NCBI RefSeq assembly: GCF_025466085.1
Contig: NZ_JANLOD010000002.1
Coordinates: 1 to 64,000 of the forward strand
Source: Pseudomonas sp. 14P_8.1_Bac3
GTDB lineage: Bacteria > Pseudomonadota > Gammaproteobacteria > Pseudomonadales > Pseudomonadaceae
DNA length: 64,000 nt
Direction of reading: 5' to 3'
This document shows positions 46,007 through 55,559 of the stretch, one piece after another (position 1 is the first letter of the stretch; each line of letters opens with the position of its first letter). The position numbers were made by a program, and so were the translations under genes. The notes beneath the pieces are model-generated. The model saw nothing but the letters and a program-made list of their open reading frames with translations. It did no database searches and was not told the origin of the DNA.

Positions 46007-46026
46007 CAGCGGCGAAGCAGGGCGGC

Positions 46027-48873
46027 TTAACCCGCCACCAATACCCGAATCGCTTCCAGTCGCAGTGCTGCCTTATCCAGCATGGCCAGACCCTGCTCAC
46101 GTTGATTGCGCAAGGCGACCAGTTCACTGTCGCGCACGGTCGGGTTGACCGCTTGCAACGCGGTCAGGCGCGCCAGTTCTTCGTCGGTATCGGCGGCCAG
46201 GCGACGCTTCGCCTCGTCCACCCGCTCGGCGTGACGCGGGGCGATTTTTTCTTCGCCGGCGTTGATCCGTGGCGTCAGTTGATCGCGCTGGGCCTGGATG
46301 AACTTGTTGGCGCTGGCACGCGGCACGCTTTCCAGTTGATCGTTCAGGGTCTCGAACGACACCCGGGCCGACAGGTCATTGCCGTTGGCATCGAGCAGGC
46401 AGCGCAGAGCGGCTGGCGGCAGGTAGCGGCCCAGTTGCAGCGAGCGCGGCGCCACCACCTCGCTGACGTACAGCAACTCCAGCAACACGGTGCCCGGTTT
46501 CAGCGCCTTGTTCTTGATCAGCGCCACGGCGGTGTTGCCCATGGAACCGGACAGCACCAGGTCCATGCCGCCCTGCACCATCGGGTGTTCCCAGGTAATG
46601 AACTGCATGTCTTCGCGAGACAGCGCCTGGTTGCGGTCGTAGGTGATGGTCACGCCTTCGTCGTCGCCCAACGGGAAACTGGCGTCGAGCATTTTTTCGC
46701 TGGGCTTGAGGATCAGCGCGTTTTCCGAATGGTCTTCGCTGTCGATGCCGAATGCATCGAACAGGGTTTCCATGTAGATCGGCAGGGTGAACTGATCGTC
46801 TTGCTCAAGAATGTCCTCGACCAGCGCATCGCCTTCGCCAGCGCCACCGGAATTGAGCTCCAGCAGGCGGTCGCGACCGGTGTGCAGCTCGGCTTCCAGA
46901 CGTTCGCGCTCGGCGCGGGCTTCGTCGATCAGCGCTTGCCACTCGCCGTCATCGGCATTTTCCAGCAACGGCAGCAGGCGCGGGCCGAACTGATGCTGCA
47001 GGGCATTGCCGGTCGGGCAGGTATTGAGGAACGCGTTCAAGGCTTCGTGATACCACTGGAACAGGCGCTCTTGCGGGCTGGTTTCCAGGTAGGGCACGTG
47101 CAGTTCGATGATGTGTTTCTGGCCGATCCGGTCCAGACGACCGATCCGCTGTTCCAGCAGGTCCGGGTGGGACGGCAGATCGAACAGCACCAAGTGATGC
47201 GAGAACTGGAAGTTGCGACCTTCACTGCCGATTTCCGAGCAGATCAGCACTTGCGCGCCGAATTCTTCGTCGGCGAAGTAAGCGGCGGCGCGGTCACGCT
47301 CGAGGATGTTCATGCCCTCGTGGAACACCGTCGCAGGGATGCCGGAGCGCACGCGCAGGGCGTCTTCCAGGTCCATCGCGGTTTCGGCGTGGGCGCAGAT
47401 CACCAGCACTTTGGTGCGCTTGAGCATCTTCAGCGTGTCGATCAGCCATTCGACGCGCGGATCGAATTTCCACCAGCGCTCTTCTTCATTGGCGTCCGGC
47501 TGAGCCTGGAAGCTGACTTCCGGGTACAGCTCCGCATGATCGCCCAGCGGCAGTTCGAGGTATTCGTCCGGGCACGGCAGCGGGTAGGGGTGAAGTTTGC
47601 GTTCCGGGAAACCCTGCACCGCGGCGCGGGTGTTACGGAACAGCACGCGGCCGGTGCCGTGGCGGTCCAGCAGTTCGCGGACGAGGCGGGCACTGGCTTC
47701 GGTGTCGCCGTCATTGACCGCGGTCAGCAAGGCTTCGCCTTCGTTGCCGAGGAAGCCGTGAATGGTCTTGTGCGCTTCGGGCGACAGGCGCCCTTGGTCC
47801 AGCAGCTCCTGAACCGCTTCGGCCACCGGGCGATAGTTTTCGCTTTCGGCGCGGAAGGCATGCAGGTCGTGAAAACGGTTGGGATCGAGCAGGCGCAGAC
47901 GCGCGAAGTGGCTGTCCTGACCCAGTTGTTCCGGGGTTGCGGTCAGCAGCAAGACGCCAGGGATGACTTCGGCGAGTTGTTCGACCAGCGAATATTCCGG
48001 GCTGGCCTTGTCTTCGTGCCACACCAGGTGGTGCGCTTCGTCGACGACCATCAGGTCCCAGCCGGCGGCGAACAGCGCGTCCTGGGCCTTCTCGTCTTCC
48101 ACCAGCCACTCCAGCGCCACGAGTGCCAGTTGGGTGTCTTCGAACGGGTTGGCGGCATCGCTTTCGATAAAGCGTTCTTCGTCGAACAGCGCGACCTGCA
48201 GGTTGAAGCGGCGGCGCATCTCCACCAGCCACTGGTGCTGGAGGTTTTCCGGGACCAGGATCAACACGCGGTTGGCGCGACCCGAAAGCAGTTGGCGATG
48301 GATCACCAGGCCGGCTTCGATGGTCTTGCCCAGACCGACTTCGTCCGCCAGCAGAACCCGCGGCGCAATGCGGTCGGCGACTTCACGGGCGATGTGCAAC
48401 TGGTGCGCGATCGGTTGTGCACGCACGCCGCCCAGGCCCCAGAGCGAGGACTGCAATTGGCGGCTGGTGTGTTCCAGGGTGTGGTAGCGCAGGGAGAACC
48501 AGGCCAGCGGGTCGATCTGCCCGGCGAACAGACGGTCGCTGGCCAGACGGAACTGAATGAAGTTCGACAACTGGGTTTCCGGCAGGGTAACCACTTCGTT
48601 CTGCGCGTTGAGGCCGTGATAGACCAGCAGGCCATCGACGTCGTCGACTTCCTGTACGGTCAGTTTCCAGCCTTCGAAGTGAGTGATCGAGTCGCCCGGC
48701 GAAAACCGCACGCGGGTGAGGGGCGCATTCCGTAGCGCGTACTGGCGAGTGTCGCCAGTGGCCGGGTAGAGCACGGTCAACAAGCGGCCGTCCTGTGCCA
48801 GAACGGTGCCTAAACCCAGCTCGGCTTCGCTGTCACTGATCCAGCGTTGCCCCGGTTGATACTGCTGCGCCAT
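46027..48873 (-). CDS. rapA: RNA polymerase-associated protein RapA (SWI2/SNF2 ATPase)
   Basis: A 948-residue protein that helps recycle RNA polymerase. The N-terminal Tudor-like domain covers about 1-110. The helicase core has Walker A in ADEVGLGKT (176-184) and the DEAH box at 278-281. The second helicase lobe includes [25 protein letters not shown]. The C-terminal spacer region runs to the end. The length is standard for pseudomonad RapA. Confidence 0.96.
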   Translation of the reverse strand: MAQQYQPGQRWISDSEAELGLGTVLAQDGRLLTVLYPATGDTRQYALRNAPLTRVRFSPGDSITHFEGWKLTVQEVDDVDGLLVYHGLNAQNEVVTLPETQLSNFIQFRLASDRLFAGQIDPLAWFSLRYHTLEHTSRQLQSSLWGLGGVRAQPIAHQLHIAREVADRIAPRVLLADEVGLGKTIEAGLVIHRQLLSGRANRVLILVPENLQHQWLVEMRRRFNLQVALFDEERFIESDAANPFEDTQLALVALEWLVEDEKAQDALFAAGWDLMVVDEAHHLVWHEDKASPEYSLVEQLAEVIPGVLLLTATPEQLGQDSHFARLRLLDPNRFHDLHAFRAESENYRPVAEAVQELLDQGRLSPEAHKTIHGFLGNEGEALLTAVNDGDTEASARLVRELLDRHGTGRVLFRNTRAAVQGFPERKLHPYPLPCPDEYLELPLGDHAELYPEVSFQAQPDANEEERWWKFDPRVEWLIDTLKMLKRTKVLVICAHAETAMDLEDALRVRSGIPATVFHEGMNILERDRAAAYFADEEFGAQVLICSEIGSEGRNFQFSHHLVLFDLPSHPDLLEQRIGRLDRIGQKHIIELHVPYLETSPQERLFQWYHEALNAFLNTCPTGNALQHQFGPRLLPLLENADDGEWQALIDEARAERERLEAELHTGRDRLLELNSGGAGEGDALVEDILEQDDQFTLPIYMETLFDAFGIDSEDHSENALILKPSEKMLDASFPLGDDEGVTITYDRNQALSREDMQFITWEHPMVQGGMDLVLSGSMGNTAVALIKNKALKPGTVLLELLYVSEVVAPRSLQLGRYLPPAALRCLLDANGNDLSARVSFETLNDQLESVPRASANKFIQAQRDQLTPRINAGEEKIAPRHAERVDEAKRRLAADTDEELARLTALQAVNPTVRDSELVALRNQREQGLAMLDKAALRLEAIRVLVAG

Positions 48874-48947
48874 GCTGCCTGACTCCCACCTTGAAAAAGC
48901 GGGCTATCTTAACGGAATGAGGGCTTCAGGGCCAAAGGATAACTCCC

Positions 48948-49045
48948 GTAGGGGCGCGCTTGCTCGCGAAGGACGTTAACGTGGCGCGTGCAACCTGTAG
49001 AAATACGTTTTCCTGAATTTTTCGCGAGCAAGTTCGCTCCTACAG
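48948..49045. repeat. REPIN (GTAGGGGCGCGCTTGCTC variant)
   Basis: Inverted pair with REP core GTAGGGGCGCGCTTGCTCGC and its complement variant TTCGCGAGCAAGTTCGCTCC, 60 bases apart, between the divergent rapA and small acidic protein gene. Confidence 0.85.
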
Positions 49046-49128
49046 TGTGTGATGGGTCACAGTTTGCGACCGGCGGCTCAAGTCGCCATCCTCGCAGCCG
49101 ACACCCTGCTGACAGGAGACTGATAATT

Positions 49129-49470
49129 ATGCTGCCACCGATGCTCCCCTTGAGTGCCGTGCCGATCACTTCACAGCAGGACCCGATCCGCCAGCGCCCG
49201 GACATTCCGCCGGTCGTGCCGGTGCAGGAAAGCTCCAGTGACAGCACCATCGACCTGCAACAGCGCGACCCGGAAGAGGCGGCTTTTCAACTGCGCGAAG
49301 AGCAGCGCCGCAAGCAAGAGCAACAGCGCCGCCGCCGTGAAGCCGATGAAGATCCGGCCGAACACCTGGCGATTCCAGGCGACGAACTCAACGCCGACAA
49401 CACCGTCCCGGTGGCGCCGCTGATTGAAGACCAGCCGCGCCAGGGCTTGTGGGTCGACATCCAGATCTAG
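49129..49470 (+). CDS. Small Gln/Arg/Glu-rich hypothetical protein
   Basis: A 113-residue protein with no signal peptide or membrane span. A basic coiled-coil-like run, LREEQRRKQEQQRRRREADED near 68-88, follows a Pro-rich N-terminus and ends with an acidic segment. Ribosome-binding AGGAG lies 10 bases upstream of the ATG. It occupies the position of an unannotated small gene beside rapA in other Pseudomonas as I recall. It is convergent with the aminotransferase gene, which it overlaps by four bases at the stops. Confidence 0.7.
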   Translation: MLPPMLPLSAVPITSQQDPIRQRPDIPPVVPVQESSSDSTIDLQQRDPEEAAFQLREEQRRKQEQQRRRREADEDPAEHLAIPGDELNADNTVPVAPLIEDQPRQGLWVDIQI

Positions 49471-50654
49471 CTTCGTGGGGTGGACAACTCGCGCAACGCG
49501 TTCAGCAATAGGTCCAGTTCATCTTCGGTGTTGAGGTAGCTGACGGCAATCCGCGCGAGGCTTTCCAAGCCGCGTGCCTGCATGTCCAGCGGCGTATAGG
49601 CCACGCCATTGGCGCCGATGTTGATCCCTCGCCGGGCCAGTTGCTGCTTCAAATCGACACTGTCCCAGCCCTTGAGCGTGAAGGCGATCAAGCCCGATTG
49701 CCGATCCGCTGGCCCTAGATTGTGTAGCGTCAGCCCGCTGATCGCCGCGAGGCGTTCTCGCAGCTGCCGGGACAATCCGTCGATGCGCTGGCGAATGCGC
49801 GTTGCCCCCAACTGGTTGAATTCCTCCAGCGCATTGGCCAGACCGGCCAACAGCGCCACCGACACTTCGCTGGTTTCAAAGCGCCGCGCATCGTCGCGCA
49901 CCGTGAAGCCTTCGCCGTCCCAGGGCGCGGACAGCACGTCCAGTTGGCCGGGAACCAATCGTTCGAGAAATCCCGGCTTGATGTACATCAGCGCCGTGCC
50001 CCGCGGGCCCCGCAGAAATTTGCGCCCGGCGCCCTTGAGCACATCGCAGTTCAACGCCTGAACATCGCAGGGCAGTTGCCCGAGCGCCTGGCCGGCGTCG
50101 ATGAAGTAGGGCACTCCGTGCTGGCGCGCCACGGCGCCAATCGCTTCGGCCGGGTTGATCAGGCCGCCGTTGGCCGGCAGCCAGGTCAGGGCGATCAGCT
50201 TGACCTTGGGATCGATCATCTGCTGGAGCGCGGTCACCGATACCGCGCCGGTTTCATCGCAGGGAATGATCTCCAGGCGCGCTCCGGCGTTGACGGCTCG
50301 GCTCATGCAGGCCAGGTTGCCGCCCCATTCATGGCGTCCGAGCAGAATCCGATCGCCTGACTGCCACGGGCCCAACGCATTGAACGCCATGCCCCACGCC
50401 GCCGAGCCGCTGCTGGCGAACGCGATGTTTTCGGTGTGGGCGTTGAGCAGTTGGGCCGCCGCGTTGCGGGCGCGGGCTTGGACACTCTGGTCGGCGGCTT
50501 CCATGGGGCCGGCGCTGGCTTCGCGTTGCAGCTGCTCGATGATGGCGTCGAGGGTGGCCTGGCTGGGCAACGAAGCGCCAGCGTGGTTGAAGTGAATCAC
50601 GCTGGCGCAACCCGGTGTGGCCGCCCGCAACCGCTCCACTTCGGCGGCATTCAT
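49467..50654 (-). CDS. Class V (cysteine desulfurase-like) PLP aminotransferase
   Basis: A 395-residue fold type I PLP enzyme. The Schiff-base lysine is in CDVLKGAGRKFLRGPRG, and SGSAAWGMAFNAL is the phosphate-side helix near 82-94. It resembles isopenicillin-N epimerase/cysteine desulfurase-type proteins, with no N-terminal signal. It overlaps its RidA-family partner by four bases, so the two are co-translated; the substrate is unknown. Confidence 0.85.
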   Translation of the reverse strand: MNAAEVERLRAATPGCASVIHFNHAGASLPSQATLDAIIEQLQREASAGPMEAADQSVQARARNAAAQLLNAHTENIAFASSGSAAWGMAFNALGPWQSGDRILLGRHEWGGNLACMSRAVNAGARLEIIPCDETGAVSVTALQQMIDPKVKLIALTWLPANGGLINPAEAIGAVARQHGVPYFIDAGQALGQLPCDVQALNCDVLKGAGRKFLRGPRGTALMYIKPGFLERLVPGQLDVLSAPWDGEGFTVRDDARRFETSEVSVALLAGLANALEEFNQLGATRIRQRIDGLSRQLRERLAAISGLTLHNLGPADRQSGLIAFTLKGWDSVDLKQQLARRGINIGANGVAYTPLDMQARGLESLARIAVSYLNTEDELDLLLNALRELSTPRS

Positions 50655-51121
50655 GGCTGCAACTCGAAAACCGCGTCAATTTCCACCGCCACACCGCCGG
50701 GCAGGCTCGAAACCCCTACGGCCGTGCGCACGTGCCGGCCTTTCTCGCCGAGTGCGTTGACCAGCAGGTTGGACGCGCCGTTGGCCACGGCGCCCTGGCG
50801 CTGGAAATCCGGGGCGCTGGCAATGAACACGCCGAGGCGGATGATGCGCGCCAAATTCGACAGGTCATCGCCGAGTGCGTCGCTCAGCTGCGCGAGCAGG
50901 CCCAGGGCCGCGAGTTCGGCGGCGTTAGCGCCTTCTTCATCGGAGATCGATTCGCCGAGCCGGCCGATGAACGCCGGTTTGCCATTCTGCATAGGGATCT
51001 GGCCAGAGATGAACAGTTGGTTCTGGCTGAACACATGGTTGACGTAATTGGCGATCGGCTGGCTCGGCGTCGGCAGTGTCAGGCCGAGTTGCTGGACGCG
51101 TTGGGCGAGCGAATGGGTCAT
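50651..51121 (-). CDS. RidA/YjgF family protein
   Basis: A 156-residue member of the YjgF/YER057c/UK114 family, of the YjgH-like longer type. Visible blocks are LFISGQIPMQNGKPAFIGRLGE (about 37-58) and VRTAVGVSSLPGGVAVEIDAVFEL near the C-terminus, where the arginine and glutamate used for imine hydrolysis sit. RidA proteins deaminate reactive enamines formed by PLP enzymes, so the coupling to the downstream class V aminotransferase is functionally sensible. Confidence 0.9.
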   Translation of the reverse strand: MTHSLAQRVQQLGLTLPTPSQPIANYVNHVFSQNQLFISGQIPMQNGKPAFIGRLGESISDEEGANAAELAALGLLAQLSDALGDDLSNLARIIRLGVFIASAPDFQRQGAVANGASNLLVNALGEKGRHVRTAVGVSSLPGGVAVEIDAVFELQP

Positions 51122-51209
51122 GGTGAGTCCTCCGGAATGAGGGCTTCAGCATGTTGGCGTCCGGCAAGCGGGACAAACGGATAGATTTAATCCGATGTAT
51201 CCAAATAAC

Positions 51210-52082
51210 TCATGCGTCGGCGATTTCGCCGATCCACTGGCTGAAGCATTCGGCCGCCTCGCTCGCCGGGCGTTCGGGAGTGACCAGCCAATAACCGATT
51301 TCACTGATGAAGGGCGGGGTATCGAAGGCTTCCACCAGTGCACCTTCCTTGAGCCGACGGTCGATCAAATGACGACGGCCCATGGCGATGCCTTGGCCGG
51401 CCACGGCGGCTTCGACGACGATGTTGTAGTCGTGGAGCATCACGCTGGGGTAATGGCTGAGGTCGACGCCGTTTTGCGTGCTCCAGTCGATCCACTCGAA
51501 AGGTTGCTGGGACTTGGCCATGAGCAACGGGCCCTTGTCGTTGCCTTGGGCTTTGAACGTCGGGCTGCACACTGGCGTCAACGTTTCCACCATGAAACGG
51601 CGAGTCCGGACTCTCGGCCAGCCGCCCTTGCCATAGCGAATCGCCAGGTCAACTTCGCCGCCGCCAACGTCGGCCAATTCAACCGAAGGCAGCAGTTCGA
51701 CATGGATGTGCGGATAACGTGCATTGAATCCGGCCAGGCGCGGTGCCAGCCACAGCGTCGCGAACGAGGCGAGGAGGCCGATGCGCAGGGTGGTTTCATG
51801 CCGATCGTGGCGGCGCAGTTCGCGAGTGGCCGAGGCAATGGCTTGCAGGGACGGTTGAATCTGCCGGTAGTACGCTTCGCCGGCCGGTGTCAGATCGATG
51901 GCGCGGGTGCGACGGATAAACAGCCGCTGGTTCAGGAACTGCTCCAGTTTCTGCACTTGATGGCTGATGGCGCTCTGGGTGACCGACAATTCATCGGCGG
52001 CCTTGATGAAGCTCAAATGGCGGGCCACGGCCTCGAAGGCGCGCAGGGCCATCAAGGGCGGCAGATCCTGGTGCAATTCCAC
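51210..52082 (-). CDS. LysR-family regulator, GcvA-like
   Basis: A 290-residue regulator. The DNA-binding domain, LPPLMALRAFEAVARHLSF then QSAISHQVQKLEQFLNQRLF, is characteristic of the GcvA-like subgroup, and the effector domain follows. GTG 52082 is chosen because AGGACC lies just upstream and the family commonly begins around this LPPL segment; an internal ATG ten codons downstream is also possible. It probably regulates the RidA/aminotransferase pair just downstream (89-base gap) or an unlinked target. Confidence 0.87.
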   Translation of the reverse strand: MELHQDLPPLMALRAFEAVARHLSFIKAADELSVTQSAISHQVQKLEQFLNQRLFIRRTRAIDLTPAGEAYYRQIQPSLQAIASATRELRRHDRHETTLRIGLLASFATLWLAPRLAGFNARYPHIHVELLPSVELADVGGGEVDLAIRYGKGGWPRVRTRRFMVETLTPVCSPTFKAQGNDKGPLLMAKSQQPFEWIDWSTQNGVDLSHYPSVMLHDYNIVVEAAVAGQGIAMGRRHLIDRRLKEGALVEAFDTPPFISEIGYWLVTPERPASEAAECFSQWIGEIADA

Positions 52083-52259
52083 GGCGCGGGTCCTTTGGGT
52101 CCATCGCAAAAACGCGATTGTGCGGGGAAAAAAACGCTCGGGCATATATTTTGTTAAGTCACCGTTACACGGGTGGCTGGTCAGCACCGACGCCAGACCG
52201 CATTATTGGCGTAATCCTGCCGAGGGATCGGGCAATCGACTTCCATTTCACACGACGCA

Positions 52260-52430
52260 ATGAACGCCATGAGCCAAGACGACAAGCTGATCGACCTCAA
52301 TTCGGAACGCGCCAAGCGTGTTCATGACCTCAATGAAAAACGCCTGAATGAAGTGCGTCAGGCTTTTGAGCAAGCCCTGCCGCTGGGTAAGGCGAAGAAG
52401 AAGCCGAAGAACAAACCGAAAAAGCGTTGA
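52260..52430 (+). CDS. Small basic hypothetical protein (56 residues)
   Basis: An open frame too short for many gene callers. It starts MNAMSQDDKLIDLNSERAKR and has a Lys/Pro-rich end, KAKKKPKNKPKKR. An internal ATG nine bases downstream (MSQDDK) could be the real start. There is no transmembrane segment. The frame is clean across 171 bases and its codon use looks like neighbouring genes; charge pattern suggests nucleic-acid or membrane contact. Function unknown. Confidence 0.6.
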   Translation: MNAMSQDDKLIDLNSERAKRVHDLNEKRLNEVRQAFEQALPLGKAKKKPKNKPKKR

Positions 52431-52575
52431 CTCCCCCCGCATCTTTTTGATGCAGATCAGTTTTCCCCCCTTCTTTGCGCCCAGTCTCGGGCGACATTGA
52501 CCCCGGTCAATTTTCTGCCCTGCCTGATGGGTTACCTTAGCTCCATCGCAACAAGGCAAGAGCAGGAGGCCAGTC

Positions 52576-52692
52576 ATGTTTCTCGACAACGTGGTGATCG
52601 CCGGAGTGCTGACGGTCAGCCTCATGGTTCTGTTTTTCGCAGGGTTTGGATTTTTTATCTGGAAAGATGCGCACAAGCGGAGAAAACCGTAG
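52576..52692 (+). CDS. Very small single-span membrane protein (38 residues)
   Basis: A 38-residue protein with one hydrophobic span (VVIAGVLTVSLMVLFFAGFG then FFIW) and a basic C-terminus, KDAHKRRKP. AGGAGG lies six bases before the ATG and a strong terminator follows 35 bases after the stop, so this is a credible independent small gene. I do not recognise the family. It may be an accessory subunit or regulator of a membrane complex. Confidence 0.68.
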   Translation: MFLDNVVIAGVLTVSLMVLFFAGFGFFIWKDAHKRRKP

Positions 52693-52726
52693 GTCTTTCT
52701 TGAGCAATGAGCACGCAAGGCATTTT

Positions 52727-52753
52727 GGGCAACTTCGGTTGCCCTTTTTTTTT
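52727..52753 (+). terminator. Strong rho-independent terminator after the 38-residue gene
   Basis: GGGCAAC, loop TTCG, GTTGCCC, then nine T residues. A textbook plus-strand terminator that supports the small upstream gene as a transcription unit. Confidence 0.92.
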
Positions 52754-52798
52754 GCGCAGAAAAAACTCACGTCGTACGCAGCGGTTTATGCGGGCATG

Positions 52799-52832
52799 AA
52801 AAAGGCGCGAACCTCACGGAACGCGCCTTTTT
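52799..52832 (-). terminator. Terminator after the PiT transporter gene
   Basis: AAAAAGGCGCG, a 12-base loop, CGCGCCTTTTT; on the minus strand it follows the phosphate transporter stop by 15 bases. It can work in both directions. Confidence 0.85.
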
Positions 52833-52847
52833 CGTTGCAGCGATGTA

Positions 52848-54323
52848 TCAGCTGCCCAGTGCCTTCGACGCTAGCCAGAACAGGCCAGCCGACAGGGCAA
52901 CGGTGGCTGGCAGGGTCAGGACCCAGGCCAGCAGGATGGTTTTGACAGTACCGCCTTGCAGGCCGCTTTTGTTGGCGACCATGGTGCCGGCCACGCCCGA
53001 AGACAGGACGTGGGTGGTGGACACCGGCAGGCTGAAGATGTTGGCCAGGCCGATCAGGCTTGCGGTGGTGATCTGGGCCGACATGCCTTGTGAATACGTC
53101 ATGCCTTGCTTGCCGATCTTTTCGCCGATGGTCAGGACCACGCGCTTCCAGCCGACCATGGTGCCCAGGCCGAGGGCCAGTGCAACCGCGAGGATCACCC
53201 AGAACGGGGCGTACTCGGTGGTAGTGGTCAAGTCCTTGCGCAGCTTGTCGAGGTCAGCCTTTTCACGGGCCGCAAGGCCTGGGAGCTTGCTGACTTTCTT
53301 CGCCGTGTCATCCAGGCAAAGCAGGTAGCGACGCACTTCGATACGGCTTTCCGACGACAGCGAATGGTAGTCGGCGACACCTTTGAGGGTGTCGAGCAGA
53401 GCGGCGATGGTCGGTTCGGTCTGTTGCGGGTTGCAACGGAATTTCTCCGGCAGATCGCCTTCCACGCTTTTGCCCAGCGCCAGGAATTCACCCAGGGTAT
53501 CGCCGTTGCGCTTGTAGAACTGGCTCAGGTGCAGGGTTGCGTCGCGAGTCCGCTCGATCTGGTAAGTAGTGCTGCCGAGGTCGAGTACGAACTGCGCCGG
53601 GACAATACCGATCAGCACCAGCATGATCAGGCCGATACCTTTCTGGCCGTCGTTGGAACCGTGCACGAAGCTCACGGCCATGGCCGAAATCACCAGCACC
53701 AGACGGTTCCAGAACGGCGGATGCTTTTTGTCGTCAATCTTGCGGCGCTGTTCCGGCGTCTTGTGCATCTTCGACAGTGGGCGCCACCATTTCAGGCCGA
53801 TCAAGATCAGGGCCGCGATCAGGAAACCGGCCATCGGCGAAAACACCAGGGAGGCGCCGATATCGATCGCTTTCTGCCAGTTCACGCCATCGGCCAACGG
53901 AATATCGTTGATCAGGGCGTTGGCCAGGCCCACCCCGAGGATCGACCCGATCAGCGTGTGGGAGCTGGAGGCCGGGATACCGAAGTACCAGGTGCCCAGG
54001 TTCCAGGCGATGGCGGCGGCCAGCAACGAGAACACCATTGCCAGTCCGTGACCGGTATTCACGTTGATCAGCAGTTCCACCGGCAGCAGGTGGACGATGG
54101 CATACGCCACACCAACACCGCCCAGCAGAACGCCGAGAAAGTTGAACACACCGGAAAAGAACACGGCCAGATGCGGCGGCATGGCTTTGGTGTAGATAAC
54201 AGTGGCAACCGCGTTAGCGGTGTCATGAAAGCCGTTGATGAACTCGAAGGCGAGGACAAAGGCGAGGGCGAGCAAGAGGCTCACAAGCACCCAAGCATCC
54301 AGTCCGCTGAATAAATCGATCAT
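52848..54323 (-). CDS. pitA: PiT-family inorganic phosphate transporter
   Basis: A 491-residue inner-membrane phosphate symporter. The N-terminal signature FEFINGFHDTANAVATVIYT (about 27-46) and the repeat GSNDGQKGIGL near 222-232 are diagnostic of the PiT family, and the second copy in SLPVSTTHVLSSGVAGTM is present near the C-terminus. A long hydrophilic insertion between the two halves (about 255-365) is usual. No regulator is adjacent; Pho control is not visible. Confidence 0.93.
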   Translation of the reverse strand: MIDLFSGLDAWVLVSLLLALAFVLAFEFINGFHDTANAVATVIYTKAMPPHLAVFFSGVFNFLGVLLGGVGVAYAIVHLLPVELLINVNTGHGLAMVFSLLAAAIAWNLGTWYFGIPASSSHTLIGSILGVGLANALINDIPLADGVNWQKAIDIGASLVFSPMAGFLIAALILIGLKWWRPLSKMHKTPEQRRKIDDKKHPPFWNRLVLVISAMAVSFVHGSNDGQKGIGLIMLVLIGIVPAQFVLDLGSTTYQIERTRDATLHLSQFYKRNGDTLGEFLALGKSVEGDLPEKFRCNPQQTEPTIAALLDTLKGVADYHSLSSESRIEVRRYLLCLDDTAKKVSKLPGLAAREKADLDKLRKDLTTTTEYAPFWVILAVALALGLGTMVGWKRVVLTIGEKIGKQGMTYSQGMSAQITTASLIGLANIFSLPVSTTHVLSSGVAGTMVANKSGLQGGTVKTILLAWVLTLPATVALSAGLFWLASKALGS

Positions 54324-54700
54324 GAAGGTTTTCTGACCCGGTCATAAGGGGGCGCGATTATGCCAGAAAAGACTGCCAATCGATGCACTAGCTGCTCATC
54401 GGTAACATTCTTCAACGAATTATCTTGCAGCAATACCCCAGCGACGGGGTCGTTGCGAGGTGTTGCAAGTACTTGAATTTCTTTGGAAAGGCCGCAGGCA
54501 CACGGCTTTCTCTCGAAGACGCGAGGGGCGAAGGGACTTGTATGAAATATCTGAGAAGAGGGCCAGACATGAACCATTTGCCTCATCAGATAGATGAGGT
54601 GACCGCTGCCCGCTCGTAGCGGGCGCGAATGGCAACATCAATGCATCCCGCTTTTAGCGGTGGCAGACGCAGGCCCCTGGAAGGAATCAAGCCGAGGCAA
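54324..54700. other. Intergenic region upstream of pitA
   Basis: 377 bases between pitA and a small hypothetical gene. It contains a perfect 7-bp hairpin GCCCGCT/AGCGGGC at 54608-54624 and a GCGACGGGGTCG stretch near 54437, but no open frame with a plausible ribosome-binding site on either strand. The pitA promoter should lie in the left part. Confidence 0.5.
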
Positions 54701-54901
54701 TCATGGCTCTTCGGCTTTGAGTTCCTTTTCCATCTTCTGCAGTTCCTGGGTAAACGCCTGATCCTGAACGGTGGCGCGTTTACGCCAGGGTTTGCGTTCC
54801 GGTTCGGGCTGAGCGGCGTAGGTGGTGACTTCCCCGCCGTAAACTTCCTTGTAACGTTGTTCCTGGCGCTCAAGTTCCGCGCGCAGTTCGTCTTTCGTCA
54901 C
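54701..54901 (-). CDS. Small charged hypothetical protein (66 residues)
   Basis: A 66-residue soluble protein, rich in Glu, Lys and Arg. The segment [20 protein letters not shown] starts it and [20 protein letters not shown] ends it, both coiled-coil-like. GTG 54901 is preferred because AGG lies about eight bases upstream, and the upstream in-frame alternatives have no ribosome-binding site. I recognise it as a conserved Pseudomonas small protein but do not know its function. Confidence 0.65.
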   Translation of the reverse strand: MTKDELRAELERQEQRYKEVYGGEVTTYAAQPEPERKPWRKRATVQDQAFTQELQKMEKELKAEEP

Positions 54902-55441
54902 AGTGCTACCTGTATGGGTTGAGATTAATTCTGGTAAATCGCGCTGCATCAAATCTACTGACCACGCTCGCCGACGGGACAATCCCGGTAAAGGCATCGT
55001 CTACGGTACGACAGTCAATACTTCCATGTTGCAGGCGGCCACGGCACCAGAGCAAAACAGCTGACGTAGCATCAGTTTCCTGTTTCAGCGAGCGCCTTGT
55101 CGGAGCATTTGAAATGAGCGTAAGGCGCTGCTGCGGGTAGCCACGATGGAACATCGCGCTACCAGTGGCGAACCGGTTGATAGAAAACCGGAGCGCCGCT
55201 GAGTTGCATTATAGCGGTCGATTTGAAGAACACTATCGGCAAACAGTTAAAAGTGGATCTTGATGTGTGATCGTTTTATTACTTGCAAGTTTTTTGGCGC
55301 CGCTGTCTTTCTGACGCCATTAAGTCGAGCAAGTTAAGACATAACATGGGGCCTTTAACGCCAGGTTCAAGCGCGGCAAACAACCTATTAAGAGGCGGCC
55401 AAAACCTGCTCCGCAAAAAAGTCGTGAATAAAAGACGTCGA
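54902..55441. other. Intergenic region upstream of the pcaR boxes
   Basis: 540 bases, lower in G+C than the neighbouring genes in places. I see no convincing open frame, repeat, REP or RNA structure. It may hold the promoter of the small protein gene and is otherwise unexplained. Confidence 0.4.
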
Positions 55442-55475
55442 TTGCGATTATCGAGCGGCGGTTCGATAATCGCCC
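55442..55475. promoter_or_regulatory. Paired PcaR/IclR-type boxes upstream of pcaR
   Basis: TTGCGATTATCGAGC (inverted) at 55442-55456 and GTTCGATAATCGCCC at 55461-55475 face each other 4 bases apart. They match the 15-base PcaR site of P. putida (GTTCGATAATCGCAC from the literature, as I recall). They lie 85-118 bases upstream of the pcaR ATG and fit autoregulation. Confidence 0.7.
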
Positions 55476-55559
55476 AATCTTGGCTGTTTGTGGCTTGTCT
55501 GGCGAACCGCAGCCGCTTGTAATAACCGTCACTGATCCGTGTGGGAAAAAGGACCTGAT

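Noticed and set aside
46102..48735. An 877-codon open frame on the strand opposite rapA
   Set aside because: rapA has all its helicase motifs on the other strand. Long antisense frames arise from high G+C codon use, and this one has no recognisable domain or ribosome-binding site.
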